From contig NC_029527.1 in assembly GCF_001577835.2 (NCBI RefSeq), forward strand, positions 8,772,094-8,836,093: DNA of 64,000 nt. The letters are read 5' to 3'. Source of the stretch: Coturnix japonica. Taxonomy: Eukaryota; Chordata; Aves; Galliformes; Phasianidae. The stretch's first letter is position 1. Each line of letters begins with the position of its first letter. The translations under genes and the position numbers were made by a program. The notes under the pieces were generated by a model that was not told where the DNA came from, made no database searches, and was given only the letters and a program-made list of their open reading frames with translations. Of this stretch, positions 1-11,933 are shown piece after piece.

Positions 1-3000
1 GTTTCAACCCCAGAAAGATGGCCTGCCATAGAGTACATGTACTGGGGAAGAGCCCTCCTTTGGCTATCCCACCAGCAAGAGTCTGGCTGCAGGAGCAGCT
101 TCCCCAGTGCTCGTGCCTACTAAGAAGAGATTAAACAGCAGTGAGCTGGAAAGCACAACCACAGCCTGAATCCCAGACACAAAACCATTCTGCAGAACGT
201 GGCTTCGTCTCTGCTCATCTGAGATGAGTTCTCCAACAGCTGAAGCACAGGACCACACACAGCAGTGTGGATCCAGCATCCTGTGACAGTGAGACAGCCA
301 GTAAGGAGGGAGCAGGCAAGCACAGCAGCTACTGCTCATCTGATGGGCACCTAAATCCACATCAACATATTAATGAGTAAAGAAGAGTCCATCAAAGTCT
401 AGCAGGATTTGCTCTGGCTGTCCCATCAGTTTGATGAATGAACATTATCCCTTAAGCATTACCGCCACAGCCTTCAAGTGATCCTAATTCCCCACCATGC
501 TTCATTCAAGGGTCAGAACCACTCCTCTTAAATTTTATTTGAAGGCACTGGCCTGTAGAACTAGCACAACAGCAAAACAGCAGCCCATAAATTCTTGAAC
601 GCCATGTGTGCCAGTCCTCGTCTCCAACAGAGCTTGGATGTGTGATGTACAAGCATCACATACAGGAATATCTTTAACACATTGTATTCAGCACAGATCA
701 AACAGCCCTTCAAGTACAATTGCACACTAAGCAACAGCTACGAAGCTGAACTTTCTAGCTGAAAATTAAGAGCTGGTACAATAGATCATATTATTGTAGG
801 TATGGACAAAAGGACTCTATATGAAAGCTCAACAGACTCAAGCCAGCACTAAGAGATGGGTCTATGAAGCCTGGATAACTTCAGGAACTCCCTTCTGAAT
901 GACTGTTACTGCTGATGCGGCAAGCACACCTGACTTTAAGCAGCAGAGTATTCCAGCTGACTTCAAATTATGTACACTACAGTTTGCAAGATCAAAATGT
1001 TTATGGGTAAGTGAACAAAAGACAATTCATATGATTTTTTTTACAGTGAGCTCGCTTGAGTTATCCTACACATTACCTATGCATCTCAAACAGCACGGCA
1101 GTGTGAAAGATCTCACTTTCTGCTAATTGAGCAAAAGCACACCATTTTTCATTTTCTTACTGGGATATCCCTCCTTGATGTCTGTGAATTAGTTTAAAAA
1201 ATATAAACTATAACCAGAGTCCCACAGCTCTGGAGCTAAGCACCCTGGTACACTGCCCTATGGACAGAACACAAAGGCTGACCTTACAGCCCAGCCATGA
1301 CAGCCCTCCCCAATACAGAACCACCACGATATTTTTTTTACCTTCCCACTACGAACACTTCAATAACTGCCAAAACCACTAACCACAACCCTCCTGCTAA
1401 GCACTCCCTGGGGCCACACACTGCTGCCAAACTGCCCTGCAGCAGGGCCAGGCAGGTGAAACACGGACAATTTGTAACTGGTGTTACTTTGTCACCTTCA
1501 TCCCACCAAGCAGCCCACATCACATCCCCTTTCTGCACACACCACGGGACACTTCTGCCCACAGTGTCACGGCTGCACAGCAGCATGATGCCCCTATATG
1601 CTCCTACAGCTGTTTCCAAGGTAACCAGTGCAGAGCCATATACAAGGGAAAGAAGAAAACAGCAGCAACACAATCCTGTGATATCTCCACTTTTTGGAGC
1701 AGGTCTGAGTTGCTGCCTCCCTCCCTTCCCTTCCAGCTGCCCTGTGATTCACACAAGGGTCAGCAACTCGCTTCAGAACATCAGGCTTTAAGGAGATGCA
1801 CAGATTTTAGAACTAGGGATAAGGCATCATATCAGGGTTTTAAGGTATCAGTCAAATATTCTGGTTTTACTGAGGAAAACCACCCGGGGGAGGAATGGAA
1901 CTGATATCAACAAGCTAAATTTACACCCAAATCCTGCATTCTCTCCCAGTCAAAGAATGAATGCACGTCAGGTTCAGCAGAGGGTGCCTGCCCACCAGTG
2001 AGACCTATGTTACACAAGTGTGTGCAGCTAGATAACATCTACTTTCATCAGTGCAGATAAAAGCATCGCTACTGCTCAGTCTGCAGATAGCTTATCCTTT
2101 CTAGGCATCCAGGATCCACATCCACTCAGATCTGCCAAAAATCCCCAGAGATTCTCCCACCTGCCCACATCTCCCAAAGTAGAAATTAGAAATCAGCCTG
2201 TGCTGCCTTTGCTACTGAAAGCCTGGGAGCAGCAGGGATACAGAAGCCCCAGCTTTAAAAGGATGCGCACATCCCATGCACAGGAACAATGATGAGTTAG
2301 AGAATGCAGCACTGCTGCACCCTGGTCAGTAGTCACCCCCTTCCCTTTACTGGAAGGAAGGTTTAAGGCAGAACACACATAGAAAAATCACTGGGGGTTG
2401 TGTTTTGAAACAGCAGACATCCTTCAGTATAGCTCTTGTACATCCTATGTTTTCCTATGTGATTTACCATGGCTGACTTTTCCAATACCAACTGTGATTA
2501 ATGAAGCTTCCAACCCAGCACTGAATGGCTGCAAATTGCAAGAGATGCTCATCACATTAACGTGCAGTAAGTACTGCAGTCCACAGTGAACACACGGATG
2601 GGACAGGCAGCATTCATGGGGAGAAGCTCCCTGCCTTTGGAGCAGAATTATCACATCTGCATAGCCAGGGAGATGCCAATGAGGCAGAACCAACTTGTTT
2701 TGAGTAAGAAAAACTGGAAATCGGTATTTCTTTATAGACTGGTTGGAGGTTTGCTTGCAAAACCTGGGACACTGCAGAGATGCCCTGGCAACATTAGGCA
2801 TAACGTGATGCAAAACTTTCTCCAGAGTCCAGTTAAAGCTCATGCTGTAGCACTGCAGCACTAACAAGCAGAACAGCACCTTCTGTATCCCCAGCAAAGG
2901 GCTGAACTATGTACTGCATACAAGCATCAAACCAGCTGCCTTAGGGGAGAGCAGAAAGTTCTCTACCAATACAGCACATTTTTTAGTAGATGCACAGCTT

Positions 3001-4488
3001 CTCCCTTAGACAGAGCATCACCTTCAGTCTGTGAGATTTATTCCCTCCAGAAAAACCTCTCTGATTAACACTGACTTCCAACTATGCAAGCCACCCAAAG
3101 AAATAAACGCAGTGCCACCAGGGAAAGCATCCAACATCCCTGAAGGGATGCAAGGTAGAGACCAGTACACCAGTCAGAGATGTACTGCAGTGCTGGGGCT
3201 GAGGTGAGTGCAAGGGAAGATGAGGAGGAAATGCATTACACAGACCCTAGAGATGAGAGCCAGTGTATGCAAATCAAGTAAGGTGCCAAACCGTACACAG
3301 CTGCATGTCAGGGCTCCCTGCTGTACCTATTCTGTAGAGCCCCGGGTCCAGCAGAGCAAGAGCATCCCTACGAACTGCAGCAGGGCAGCACTACACAGCA
3401 CTGCACCAGGGCTGAATTCACACAGGCACGTCTCGGTTTGCAGAATAGGGGACAAGACTTCCGATTTCTAACAGCGCTGTGCCTGGAAACCGAGATCTCA
3501 GAGAGGTCGGATACCTGAAATAAACAGCGTTCTCCCAAAGCAGTGGGAGGGAGGAAGCGGCGGCAGAAAGGCAGAGCAACTGAACGGCTCAGCCCCGACC
3601 CCGAACGAGGCACCGAGCAGCGCAGTCTGTCCGTGCTCACTAACCAGCAGGACCAGAGAATTCCCTGATCCGTGCATCACTCACACCGAGCGGTGCAACA
3701 GTGCTGCTTCAGATCTTTGTTAAGCTCAGCACGGCAAGGCCTGGAGAGGCAGCTGGGAAAAGGATGCAAGAGGAAAAAAACTCAACTCGCTGTTCATCGC
3801 TCTCAGCAGCGGGCAGTAAAGCTGAGCTTCAGCTTGCTCGTGCCCGTCCCGTTTCCTGCACCTGTTTCAGGAGATCACAACAGAACGGCGCTTTCCGATG
3901 CTGAAACTTTCCCATCGCTGCCCCCAGTTCAGCTGTGCGGGGCTCGGGTCACCGGAGCCTTCTCTCGACCACCCCCGAGCCGCAGGTCCGGCTCTTGTTT
4001 CACACCTCGCTCGTAAGCGAAATCATTCACTGCCACCGCGAGCAATTGTAAGCGACACAATAGGAAAGAGATTATCGCCACGCGCCCTCTGTGTAATTTG
4101 CAAACCCTCTAATCCCCATTTTGGAGTTTGGGCACTGGGAAGAATCACCGGCTGAAGGCAGCAGCACCGGGAGCTCAAGAAAGTTGGAGCTCAAAATGCT
4201 CCCAGCAGAACCGGGTAACGGGGCGGCCGGCTGCACTCGGGCTTTCTCCCACCGCTGGAAGAAAGAAGCGAGACCGAGCGCCAGAGCTCATCCCTGCCCG
4301 AGGACAAGAGGACAGACCAGCTGCAGCGAAGTTTAACGGCATTTAGAGACCCCCCGGGCTCGTGGAGCTCTGCGCCCAAGCTCAGAGAGACCCTCCCCTC
4401 CTCCTCCAAAATACCGTTAATAAAAGCAAAAGGCGGAGAAGGAGAAAAAGCGCATCCCTCAGTCCTCCTTCCCACAGCCGACACTCAC
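1..4488 (-). other. GRIP2 first intron (partial)
   Basis: Sequence 3' of the GRIP2 leader exon on the minus strand, running off the left edge. I see no exon of the PDZ scaffold, no clear transposable element and no RNA gene. The part from about 3500 to 4488 is GC-rich and belongs to the CpG island. ORFs here are short and have no recognisable protein. Confidence 0.55.
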
Positions 4489-4960
4489 CATCCTCTTGCA
4501 TCCGCTGCAGACACAGGGCGAGGCTCTTCCTCCAGCCCGGCATGGCGGCGGGCAGCACTGCCGCCCCCCGGGGCAGCGGCACGACTCGAGGGACCCGGGG
4601 GGGGCCGGTAAAAGCGGCGCTGTGAGCGCTCCGGGCTCCCCGGCGCTTTATGGCCGGGCGGGGCGAACGGTGGGGCCGGGCCGGGAGCCACGGGAACCGC
4701 CCCCTCCTGCGTGCAGCAACGCGGCCGAGGGGCGATGGGTGTTTGGCCGCCCCCCCCGTGCCACCGGTGCTCGGCGAGATGCTCGGTGCGATGCTCGGCG
4801 TGTTTAACGCATTGCTTTCCTTTTCTGCTTCAACCCCAGCGTCTTTTGCACCGAACACCCAGCCCTGGCACGGGCGCGCTCGTGGGTTCACGTTTGTGCC
4901 CGAGTTGGGCTCTGCTGGGAGGGAAGTTGCACGGTGGTCGGACTGCTGGGTTTCATCTTT
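4180..4960 (-). promoter_or_regulatory. CpG island over the proximal GRIP2 first exon
   Basis: This stretch is very rich in G, C and CpG, including runs such as GGGGGGCCGG near 4600 and repeated GCGG/CCGCC near the ATG. It covers the GRIP2 first exon at 4489-4543 and the presumed 5' leader and core promoter at higher coordinates (4544-4960). GC richness decays toward 3500 on one side and 5000 on the other. No TATA box is clear upstream of this ATG, as expected for a CpG-island promoter. Long ORFs on both strands here are by-products of base composition. Confidence 0.7.
4489..4543 (-). CDS. GRIP2: GRIP2 alternative first coding exon, CpG-island copy (partial gene)
   Basis: First coding exon of a minus-strand gene whose other exons lie beyond the left edge. 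It encodes MPGWRKSLALCLQRMQED plus one base of the next codon and ends at a consensus donor (GATG|GTGAGT). The leader resembles the 18-residue N terminus of the palmitoylated long forms of the GRIP/ABP family, in which the cysteine at position 11 is the acylated residue; Cys11 is present here. GRIP2 is a multi-PDZ scaffold that binds the C termini of the AMPA receptor subunits GluA2/GluA3, and acylation of the leader directs it to membranes and spines. The identity rests on this short leader, on Cys11, and on GRIP2 lying next to CCDC174 in human. The ATG is in good context inside a CpG island. A second copy of the exon lies at 11790-11844. The GRIP2 assignment is inferred but strong; the exon itself is clear. 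Confidence 0.78.
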
Positions 4961-7900
4961 GTCATGGCTGCGTGTGAGCAGGTGAAGCCCGAGATGGGGG
5001 CTGGATAGCAGCTTTGTCATTTCTTCATATTCTAGAGGTTTCGGTGCTTTTATGCGAACACAAAGGAGATGTTTATTGCATGTACCGTGGCTGGCGTGTT
5101 TTTAATTTCCTGGGAGCAACGTATCTCTGCAATGACTAGCTGCTTCTTTTTGTTTGTCGTCAGGCCTTTCATTATGTGGCTGGTAGGTCTCTGCATCTCT
5201 GCCTCTTTTTGCAAGAGCGATAACATTATGTGCAACAGCTGATATAAACTAAAATATTACGGACCAAGTTGTCCTCGGGAGAGCATGAGCTAATTCCAGG
5301 GTCAGGATGCACCTGGACCAGCATGGCAGCTGCAGTGCCATCCATCCAGAGATGCCTACATGGATTCCAGCTTAATTTTAAGAGCAGCTTTTCCGTCCCG
5401 TTGCTGTAGGATAGGCAAGGGTGAGCCCTGTCCCTAGCTCATGTCTGAGAAGCACTTGCCATGTTGATTGCTAGCACGCAGCTCTGCAGGACACATGCTG
5501 GGCATTGGGCTCAGCTTTCTGCAGCCTGGTGAAAGCTGAAGTACCACAGCCCAGGGGTACCCGGGAGTGATCCTGCTCAGAACACCCTTCTGCAGCTCTT
5601 CATTTGTCTTGGGAGAAAACCAGCTTCAGAAGAAAGACAGACCTACCAAAGTCAGTGACTGCAGCAGAGCCTGAGGGGATGAGAATCCTAACAGAGGTAC
5701 TTGAGTTAAACAGCCACTGCTAGATCAGCTGAGTATTTCTCATTCTTCCTCTCACAGGTTCTTGAAAAGCAGCATAGGAGCTGGACTGGAGAGGATCTGT
5801 TTTGAAGCTGCCATCGTTACAGTGCTTTCCCCATAGGGTCACACTCAGATAATCACAGCCCCACAAGAATAGCTCTCTTTATTTAAGCATAAGAGTTTGA
5901 AGCACTGCAGAATGCAGAGTGGTACATCATGGCTGAGCACTGCACAGGAGGTTCCCATCATGGTAAAGCAGTAGGTCACACACTGACTCCCCCTCTGTGA
6001 CTCTGAGCAGGGAGTTACCCATCAGCTTACAGGACAGTGATTGCACTGATGGCAGCTGCAGGCTCATTACAGCCAGCTGGAGCAACTGCTTCCAGGAGCA
6101 TTCCTGAGGAGTATCAGCAACAGGAACAGGAACCTGTCCATCTTCTGCTGGCAGCACAGAAACAAGAAATTCCTCATGCAAAAATTCACAAAAAACATAT
6201 ATATTTTTACTGCATTTGTAATTAGAGTACAAGTAGGCATTGGCTCCCCATTCAGCCCCGTTGAACTTCTCAAAGAGATCCTTTCATTAAATTAAATGTG
6301 ACGTTTTTCTGCAGATCACTTCTCAGGAGGAAGCACAGCCCTCTGCAATTTGATTGCAAACGTACGTGGTACCTTTGGGACTAGCAGCAAATCACAGCTC
6401 CGTAGCTGGATTTGATCAGGGCACATCAGGCTGACTCACGGGAGGTTTGTGCCGTGCACAAAATATTCCAGCTCACAGCAACACTCCAAAACTTGTTTGT
6501 GTTTCTTAATAGAAGAGGGAGGAGCCAACACTCTATCGATAGACAAAACACAGCAGGTGGGGCTAAGTGTTGCTGGGCTCTCCATTTGACTCAGCCACCC
6601 ACTCAGGCCCACCACCCGAGTTCCTTAGCTGTAATTTATAATTGCTTGATGATGTGCAGGTTCTGTGTATGAGAAAAGGGTTCCCAGAGAAGTATTATTG
6701 ATCTAACATCACCCTCAGTAAAAATTCTGAGAGCCTGAGGGAAGCAGGACATATGAAGATGCTCTTAAAGTTAAGATCAAATTGACACTTTCTCTGCCTA
6801 AAAGTTTGCCTGCTTTGCCATTCATGCTGACTGCTCCCATAAAAACCCTTCAGCTTTAATGCCTTTAGACCATCAAGGCTACAACAGTGCTACTTTTAAA
6901 GAACATTAGTTCCACAGAAATAATTAAACGTGAAAACAGCAAGCACAATAATAGTTGAAAATGTAGCCTAGGGCTTTTAGCTATTGAATTTAACACCTAC
7001 GTTATTGTAGAAAGACCCAAAGCTAGAATGGAGAGACTCCCTAAAGCACTCCCCATTAGCCTAACTTTAATACTCAAGTGGGAAATTGAACCAGAGAAAA
7101 CAAAGCAGTGGGTCCTGAATGGCAGGATTGCTCCCAACAAGTCTATAAAGAGCAGTCTATGCAGCGCTTCAAACACTGCACCTTCCACCCAGCAGCTTTC
7201 GTATCAGGAAACAGTTGGGCCTGTTGTGCTTTAAATCCTATTGCAGCTGTAGGAAGAAAAGATGAAAGCATAAAGTTTTCCAATCTCAGAAGCTGGCTGT
7301 TGAGAAAGGCTTGGGTCTGTTAGTAAATGTGCAAACTGGGCTTTTCTGATCAGATCTATTTATCGTCGCTCTGTTGCACGCTGTATGCACAGAGCTGTGA
7401 GAAGACATTGATATCAGACCCTAATACAAGGCAAATCCTATTTTCCTGAGTGGGATAAGGAAGAACATCCAGGCTTTCTTGCCTTGACCTGTATGTCTCT
7501 AGACTTCTCCAGCGGATTCTCCTGTCATGCACTCCCTCATCTTGGAGGTCACTGACTTTGTCAGCCAATAATGACAATATACTGATTCTTTGCAACCAGG
7601 AAAGTTAGGAAAAACAGACAGCTTTTGCTACTAGCCCCAAAGCAAGTGATTTAAGAGGTCCCCTTTACTGTTTTTGAGCCAGCGAGGATCTAGCACTTGG
7701 GAGACCCTTAGGAGCAGCTTTGCTGTCCACTCCCAGCAGTTTAGGTGAAGACGTGCTACCAGGGCATCCTCCAAGGCCACAGCACTTTAACCAGTGACAC
7801 AGCATCATGAAACACTATGGGAAAATGGGAAATACACCCCAATGCAGCTGGGGTTTCTTCTGTTGCAAGTCTACCTACTGAAGCTATGGGCCTTATCTCC

Positions 7901-9104
7901 TATATTGATTTACAGCTATTGCCTGGCAGAATTCAATATTAAGATCAAGCTAGAAATTACTTTGACCTCTGTAATCCTGCAAAAACAAGATCTACTTAGG
8001 TATCTAAACTCATCTTCTCATTTTTCTCTTCTTCTTCTGAGCTTACTTTATTAAGTAAGAGATAAGTTTCCTTTCTCTGCCAAGGTTGGGCTGCTGTGAG
8101 TGATGATGCACTGCACCCTGTATCCCTGCAGCTCTGCATGGGACAGGCAGGGGACCATGGGCAGCCTATTTCCATCCCACTGTGACAGGTAAGTGGCACA
8201 CAGCTACTTTAACAAAGTCTATTTTCACCTCCCAGGCACATAGAGTGAGGCTAGAGACAGAATGATAAATACTTCACAACACCATCAAGAGGGATTTGTT
8301 TCACTGATGGATGCTACCTATATGCAGCAGTGTCCTGTAGCCCACAGAAGGAGTGAACAGGGTTGAGATCATGGAATTTAGAAGTAATCCTGTCATGCTG
8401 GAAGGTTAAAGGCAGTTTTAAAATGGATTATCTTTGTTGCTTCCACCAGAGGTTGATCAATAGCAAATTCACCTATTAATCCCACTTGGTTCTGTTTTGC
8501 CTCCAACACTCACAATACAAACAGTTTATTGAGTTTGATGTCTGTTTCTCGTTAGGAACTTCAAGGCATACATTCATACTACAGATTTCTGCAGAAGCAC
8601 TCGTGTCAAATTAGGTTGTGAAGGCTGAAAGCAGGCTGTCATTCCACCTCTCCTGGATGATTCTTGTCCCTCTGAAAAGCTGAGAATCTCTCAGAGAAGA
8701 TGACTGTGGAATTTATTGACACAAGAATAGACCCCATTTATAAGCACCTTGAGTGTGTAGTTACCACTGTGCTCTGTCCCTGCTCAGAAACTCAGAAAGG
8801 TTCCTTCTTTCTGCCCCAGAGATGTGCTCAGGGATCAGCCAGTCATAGCACTGTAAGAGCCGCTTCTTTAATTTGATTGAAAATGCTGCTCTTGGAAACA
8901 CATTCCTTCCCCTTCCAAAACTGCCTGCATGTTTCCCTCCTTCCCTTTTGTGCTCCTGTTAGTTTCTGCTTTGTACACACCATCTTCTCCCCTAAACACG
9001 CACATTCAATACTGCCTCAAAGTCCTTCATTCCAGGCAGCAAGATCACAATTTGCCTTTGGCTGCACAAGGTTTCATCCCTGCTCCCCGCTGCAGAGGTG
9101 CCAC

Positions 9105-9183
9105 AGGAAGGTTTCACCTAGATGAACTAGGGGATCTAGATGATCTTTGGGTTCCCTTCCAATCCAAGCTATTCTATCATTCA
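9105..9183 (+). mobile_element. CR1 LINE 3'-end fragment
   Basis: The segment holds the typical CR1 tail: GATCTAGATGATC, then a version of GGTTCCCTTCCAATCCAAGC, then ATTCTATCATTC, the octamer-like end of the family. It is severely 5' truncated, as most CR1 copies are, and moderately diverged. Confidence 0.75.
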
Positions 9184-9599
9184 GTCTCTTCAAGAGGAAA
9201 CCAGGAGCTGTGTTAAATGAGTTTGAGGTGAGCTTCAGTTGTGATTCCATGGCAGATGTTTTGGCACATGAGAACAGGCTCGGGTTTTTATGGTCAGGGA
9301 ACAGAAGTAGTTAGACAAGTGAACAGGAAGCAGAAAGGAATGCTACAGCTCCATTATGGTATGTTAAAAATCCTTACTGGGACCATCTTGCTTCCTTGCC
9401 CCTTTCATGGCAAACCAGCCCTAGCTGTCAGTAACACATTAATGACTGCAGTGCATTTCAGATCAGGAAAGGAGGAGAATGACAGCTGCAAATCATGTAT
9501 TTGCAGGTACATTCAAAGGGGACAGAAAAGAGATAATAATGGCTATTGCAGTGTTTTACCATAAACTTTCAGAAAGCAAAGCAGCTACTGACTATTCTG

Positions 9600-9685
9600 G
9601 CTCATGAGGTTAGGCTTAGGTCAGGTTGATAGTTAGACTTGATGATCTTGAAGGTCTTTTCCAACCTAAATGAGTCTATGATCTC
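9600..9685 (+). mobile_element. CR1 LINE 3'-end fragment
   Basis: A TTAGACTTGATGATCTTGAA segment followed by GGTCTTTTCCAACC and TGAGTCTATGATCT matches the end of CR1 elements. Severely 5' truncated and about as diverged as the copy 450 bases upstream. Confidence 0.75.
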
Positions 9686-11789
9686 TCCTACACTAATTAG
9701 CAAGGAAAAAAGTGCTCTGGGCAACAACTGCAGGGGAAAAAAAGAAAGGAAAACCCCCTTTACCTCCAGGTGGTGTAGGCCCCTTCCTCTGCTGTTCTAT
9801 GAAGTACTGGAATTGCACACTTTGTACAGCTCCCTGGTATAGATGAGGAGTTGCTTGGCACTCGTCAAGGCTTTAATAAAGCAATCATTGGACTTATGCC
9901 TGATGTAATTATTCATTTTGAAATATTATTCTACTTCCCATTCCACTTGTCTATATTTGACTAATGGCAGCAGCACCACACACATTTCTATGTTCTCTAT
10001 GTGCAGACACTCAGTATTTCTTTTCCCAATTATTTCCAAAATAACATCCATAATCACAGCTTCCTTTCGCAATACATATAGCAACACTTCAGTGCCTTCT
10101 GGGCTTCTATTTTAAGTAATCTTTGTATCAGGAGCTCTGTTCTGGGGACTGGAATCTATTCAACAACAGGACAGGGATCACTCAGGCAAAAGAAATGTGT
10201 TCCCCTTTAGAGGGAAGGGGTGTCTCAGTATCCCTGCAAAAGGGGCAGCCCATTTGGAGAATTCCTTACCTAAATAGTCTCATATTTGCAAGGGCACTGC
10301 CAGCTGTGAGTTTGACAGTGACAGCTGCTATGTTCATGCCACTTACCATATAAGCACTTGTCCAATTTTCATTTCACAGAGCTGGTTAAAGCATAAGCCA
10401 AAACTCAACTCCCACTAACCCATGCACAATTTGAACACACAACCTGAAAATCCAAAGGGATCTACTCTTGAAATTCTGGGTTCTCCACTTGTCCTTTTTC
10501 TTCACACTACTTTTCATATGTGAGACTGAAAGAATGGGGAGAGGCAGACAATTTGCTCCTCAAAGCTGGAGAAATGATGGAGAATTGCAGGGGGAAGACT
10601 GTCATTTATGGAAGGTTACCTCTGCCAAATGTTCACAGTACCACAGAGAAATGAGCTACGTGGCTGCAACAACAGTCTTGTACTGCCCTCTGCTGCGCTG
10701 AGATCTAGCTGCTAGCACAAGCAATTCACCTCTGGGACTTGCTGATGGGAATAAGCCATCCGCAGCTCTCTTTCTTCCTTATGCATAGGTTCATTGTACT
10801 AGGAAGATTTTGCTATATAGCCTTTTGAGCATCTCTTTAAAGCATGCATGACCAGAAGGACCACGTACCTCTTCCACCCCATGGTTTGGGGGCAACTTGG
10901 GGTGACAGATGGTGAAAGAACACTTAATTGCAGATAAGCTGAAGTGTTAAAATAAAGAGGAATTTGAACTAGAATGGGTCAGAGTCCTTAGCTGCAGTGG
11001 AAAATGAAGTCCTATGATTTTAGGACATCCAGCAGCAGCTTTTCACCACCAGAAATGGAATCAGATATCAGAGATGGAATACATACAGAGTAACTTTGTT
11101 TTTCCAAACCAAAAAGCCATAGCTGCCACTTAGCCATCTAGGCAGGCACGTGGTAGATAACTGCTAGGTAACCAAGGCCCATATGCTGGAAAAACCCCAT
11201 GCTCAATTACACCGATGTAAGTCTCTCCAGTGCATCAAGGTAGAAATATTCGTATGCCAGAGAAGTATGTGATCATATGTTCAGATACACAGATTTAATC
11301 ATTCCCATGCATTAGGAAATCACATACAGAGCTACAGTCTGCTCAATTATACCAGCCTGCACTCCTGCTCAGCATCAAGAATTATACCCTTCATTACTAC
11401 AAAGGGAGCTGAAGGAGCACTAGGCCCTGTAGCACATATTGCTGCCACCATGTCAAGTCAGGATACCAGAATTTGCTGCTACAAGCCTGTTGGTTTAAAA
11501 TAATTCAACTCAAACCATGGGATATAAACAGAATCATTTCACAGGCAGTGAAGGTGAAATAAATATGGGTTACACTATCACTCGGACACTAAATGAACAT
11601 AAATAACAGGGTTTTGACTAAGAGCTAAAAGCAGCCTCTGTAGAAAGTTACAGACACAATGTACACATGTCTGTCTGCCTGGCATGATCAATAACCAAAG
11701 ATTTCTTTGAAAGAAGAAAAGTAGAGCATGAAGAAAGATTCTAGATCACAGCCTCCCCCTATCACTGTCATATTCCCCTCTTGCCTTAC

Positions 11790-11844
11790 CTCCATCCTGC
11801 ATTCTCTGCAGACAAAGAGCAAGGCTTTTCCTCCAGCTCGGCAT
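11790..11844 (-). CDS. GRIP2: GRIP2 alternative first coding exon, upstream TATA copy (partial gene)
   Basis: This minus-strand exon encodes MPSWRKSLALCLQRMQDG plus one base and ends at a GGAG|GTAAGG donor. Length (55 nt), splice phase and 16 of 18 aligned residues match the exon at 4489-4543, including Cys11 used for palmitoylation in the GRIP family. Most base differences are synonymous third-position changes, which suggests that both copies have been kept by selection on the protein. Unlike the downstream copy it is not in a CpG island: a TATA box lies about 83 bases upstream of the ATG, giving a predicted 5' leader of some 55 nt. It is best read as a tissue-restricted alternative promoter and first exon that splices to the same second exon off the window. 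A dead duplicate is possible but the intact donor and frame argue against it. Confidence 0.7.
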
Positions 11845-11926
11845 CCCAGACCCAGCAAGAAATAAATTAGTTTGTAGTCTTCTGACAGGGCTTGAAGATG
11901 TGCAGCTGGAATAGAAAACCCAGCTT

Positions 11927-11933
11927 CTTTATA
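11927..11933 (-). promoter_or_regulatory. TATA box of the upstream GRIP2 first exon
   Basis: TATAAAG on the minus strand, preceded by CC, lies 83 bases upstream of the ATG at 11844. Transcription would start near 11900. The surrounding sequence is AT-rich and CpG-poor, in contrast with the GRIP2 exon at 4.5 kb. The function is inferred from position only. Confidence 0.5.

Larger units (their letters stand above)
4544..11789 (-). other. Interval between the two GRIP2 first exons
   Basis: For transcripts starting at the upstream exon this is intron; for those starting at the CpG island it is upstream flank. It contains two short CR1 3' ends (near 9115-9183 and 9600-9685) and otherwise unique AT-rich sequence. 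No coding exon was found on either strand. Confidence 0.5.

Noticed and set aside
4382-5020. 212-residue minus-strand ORF as a complete gene
   Set aside because: Only the GRIP2 leader part (4489-4543) is real. The flanks are CpG-island leader upstream and intron past the GTGAGT donor.
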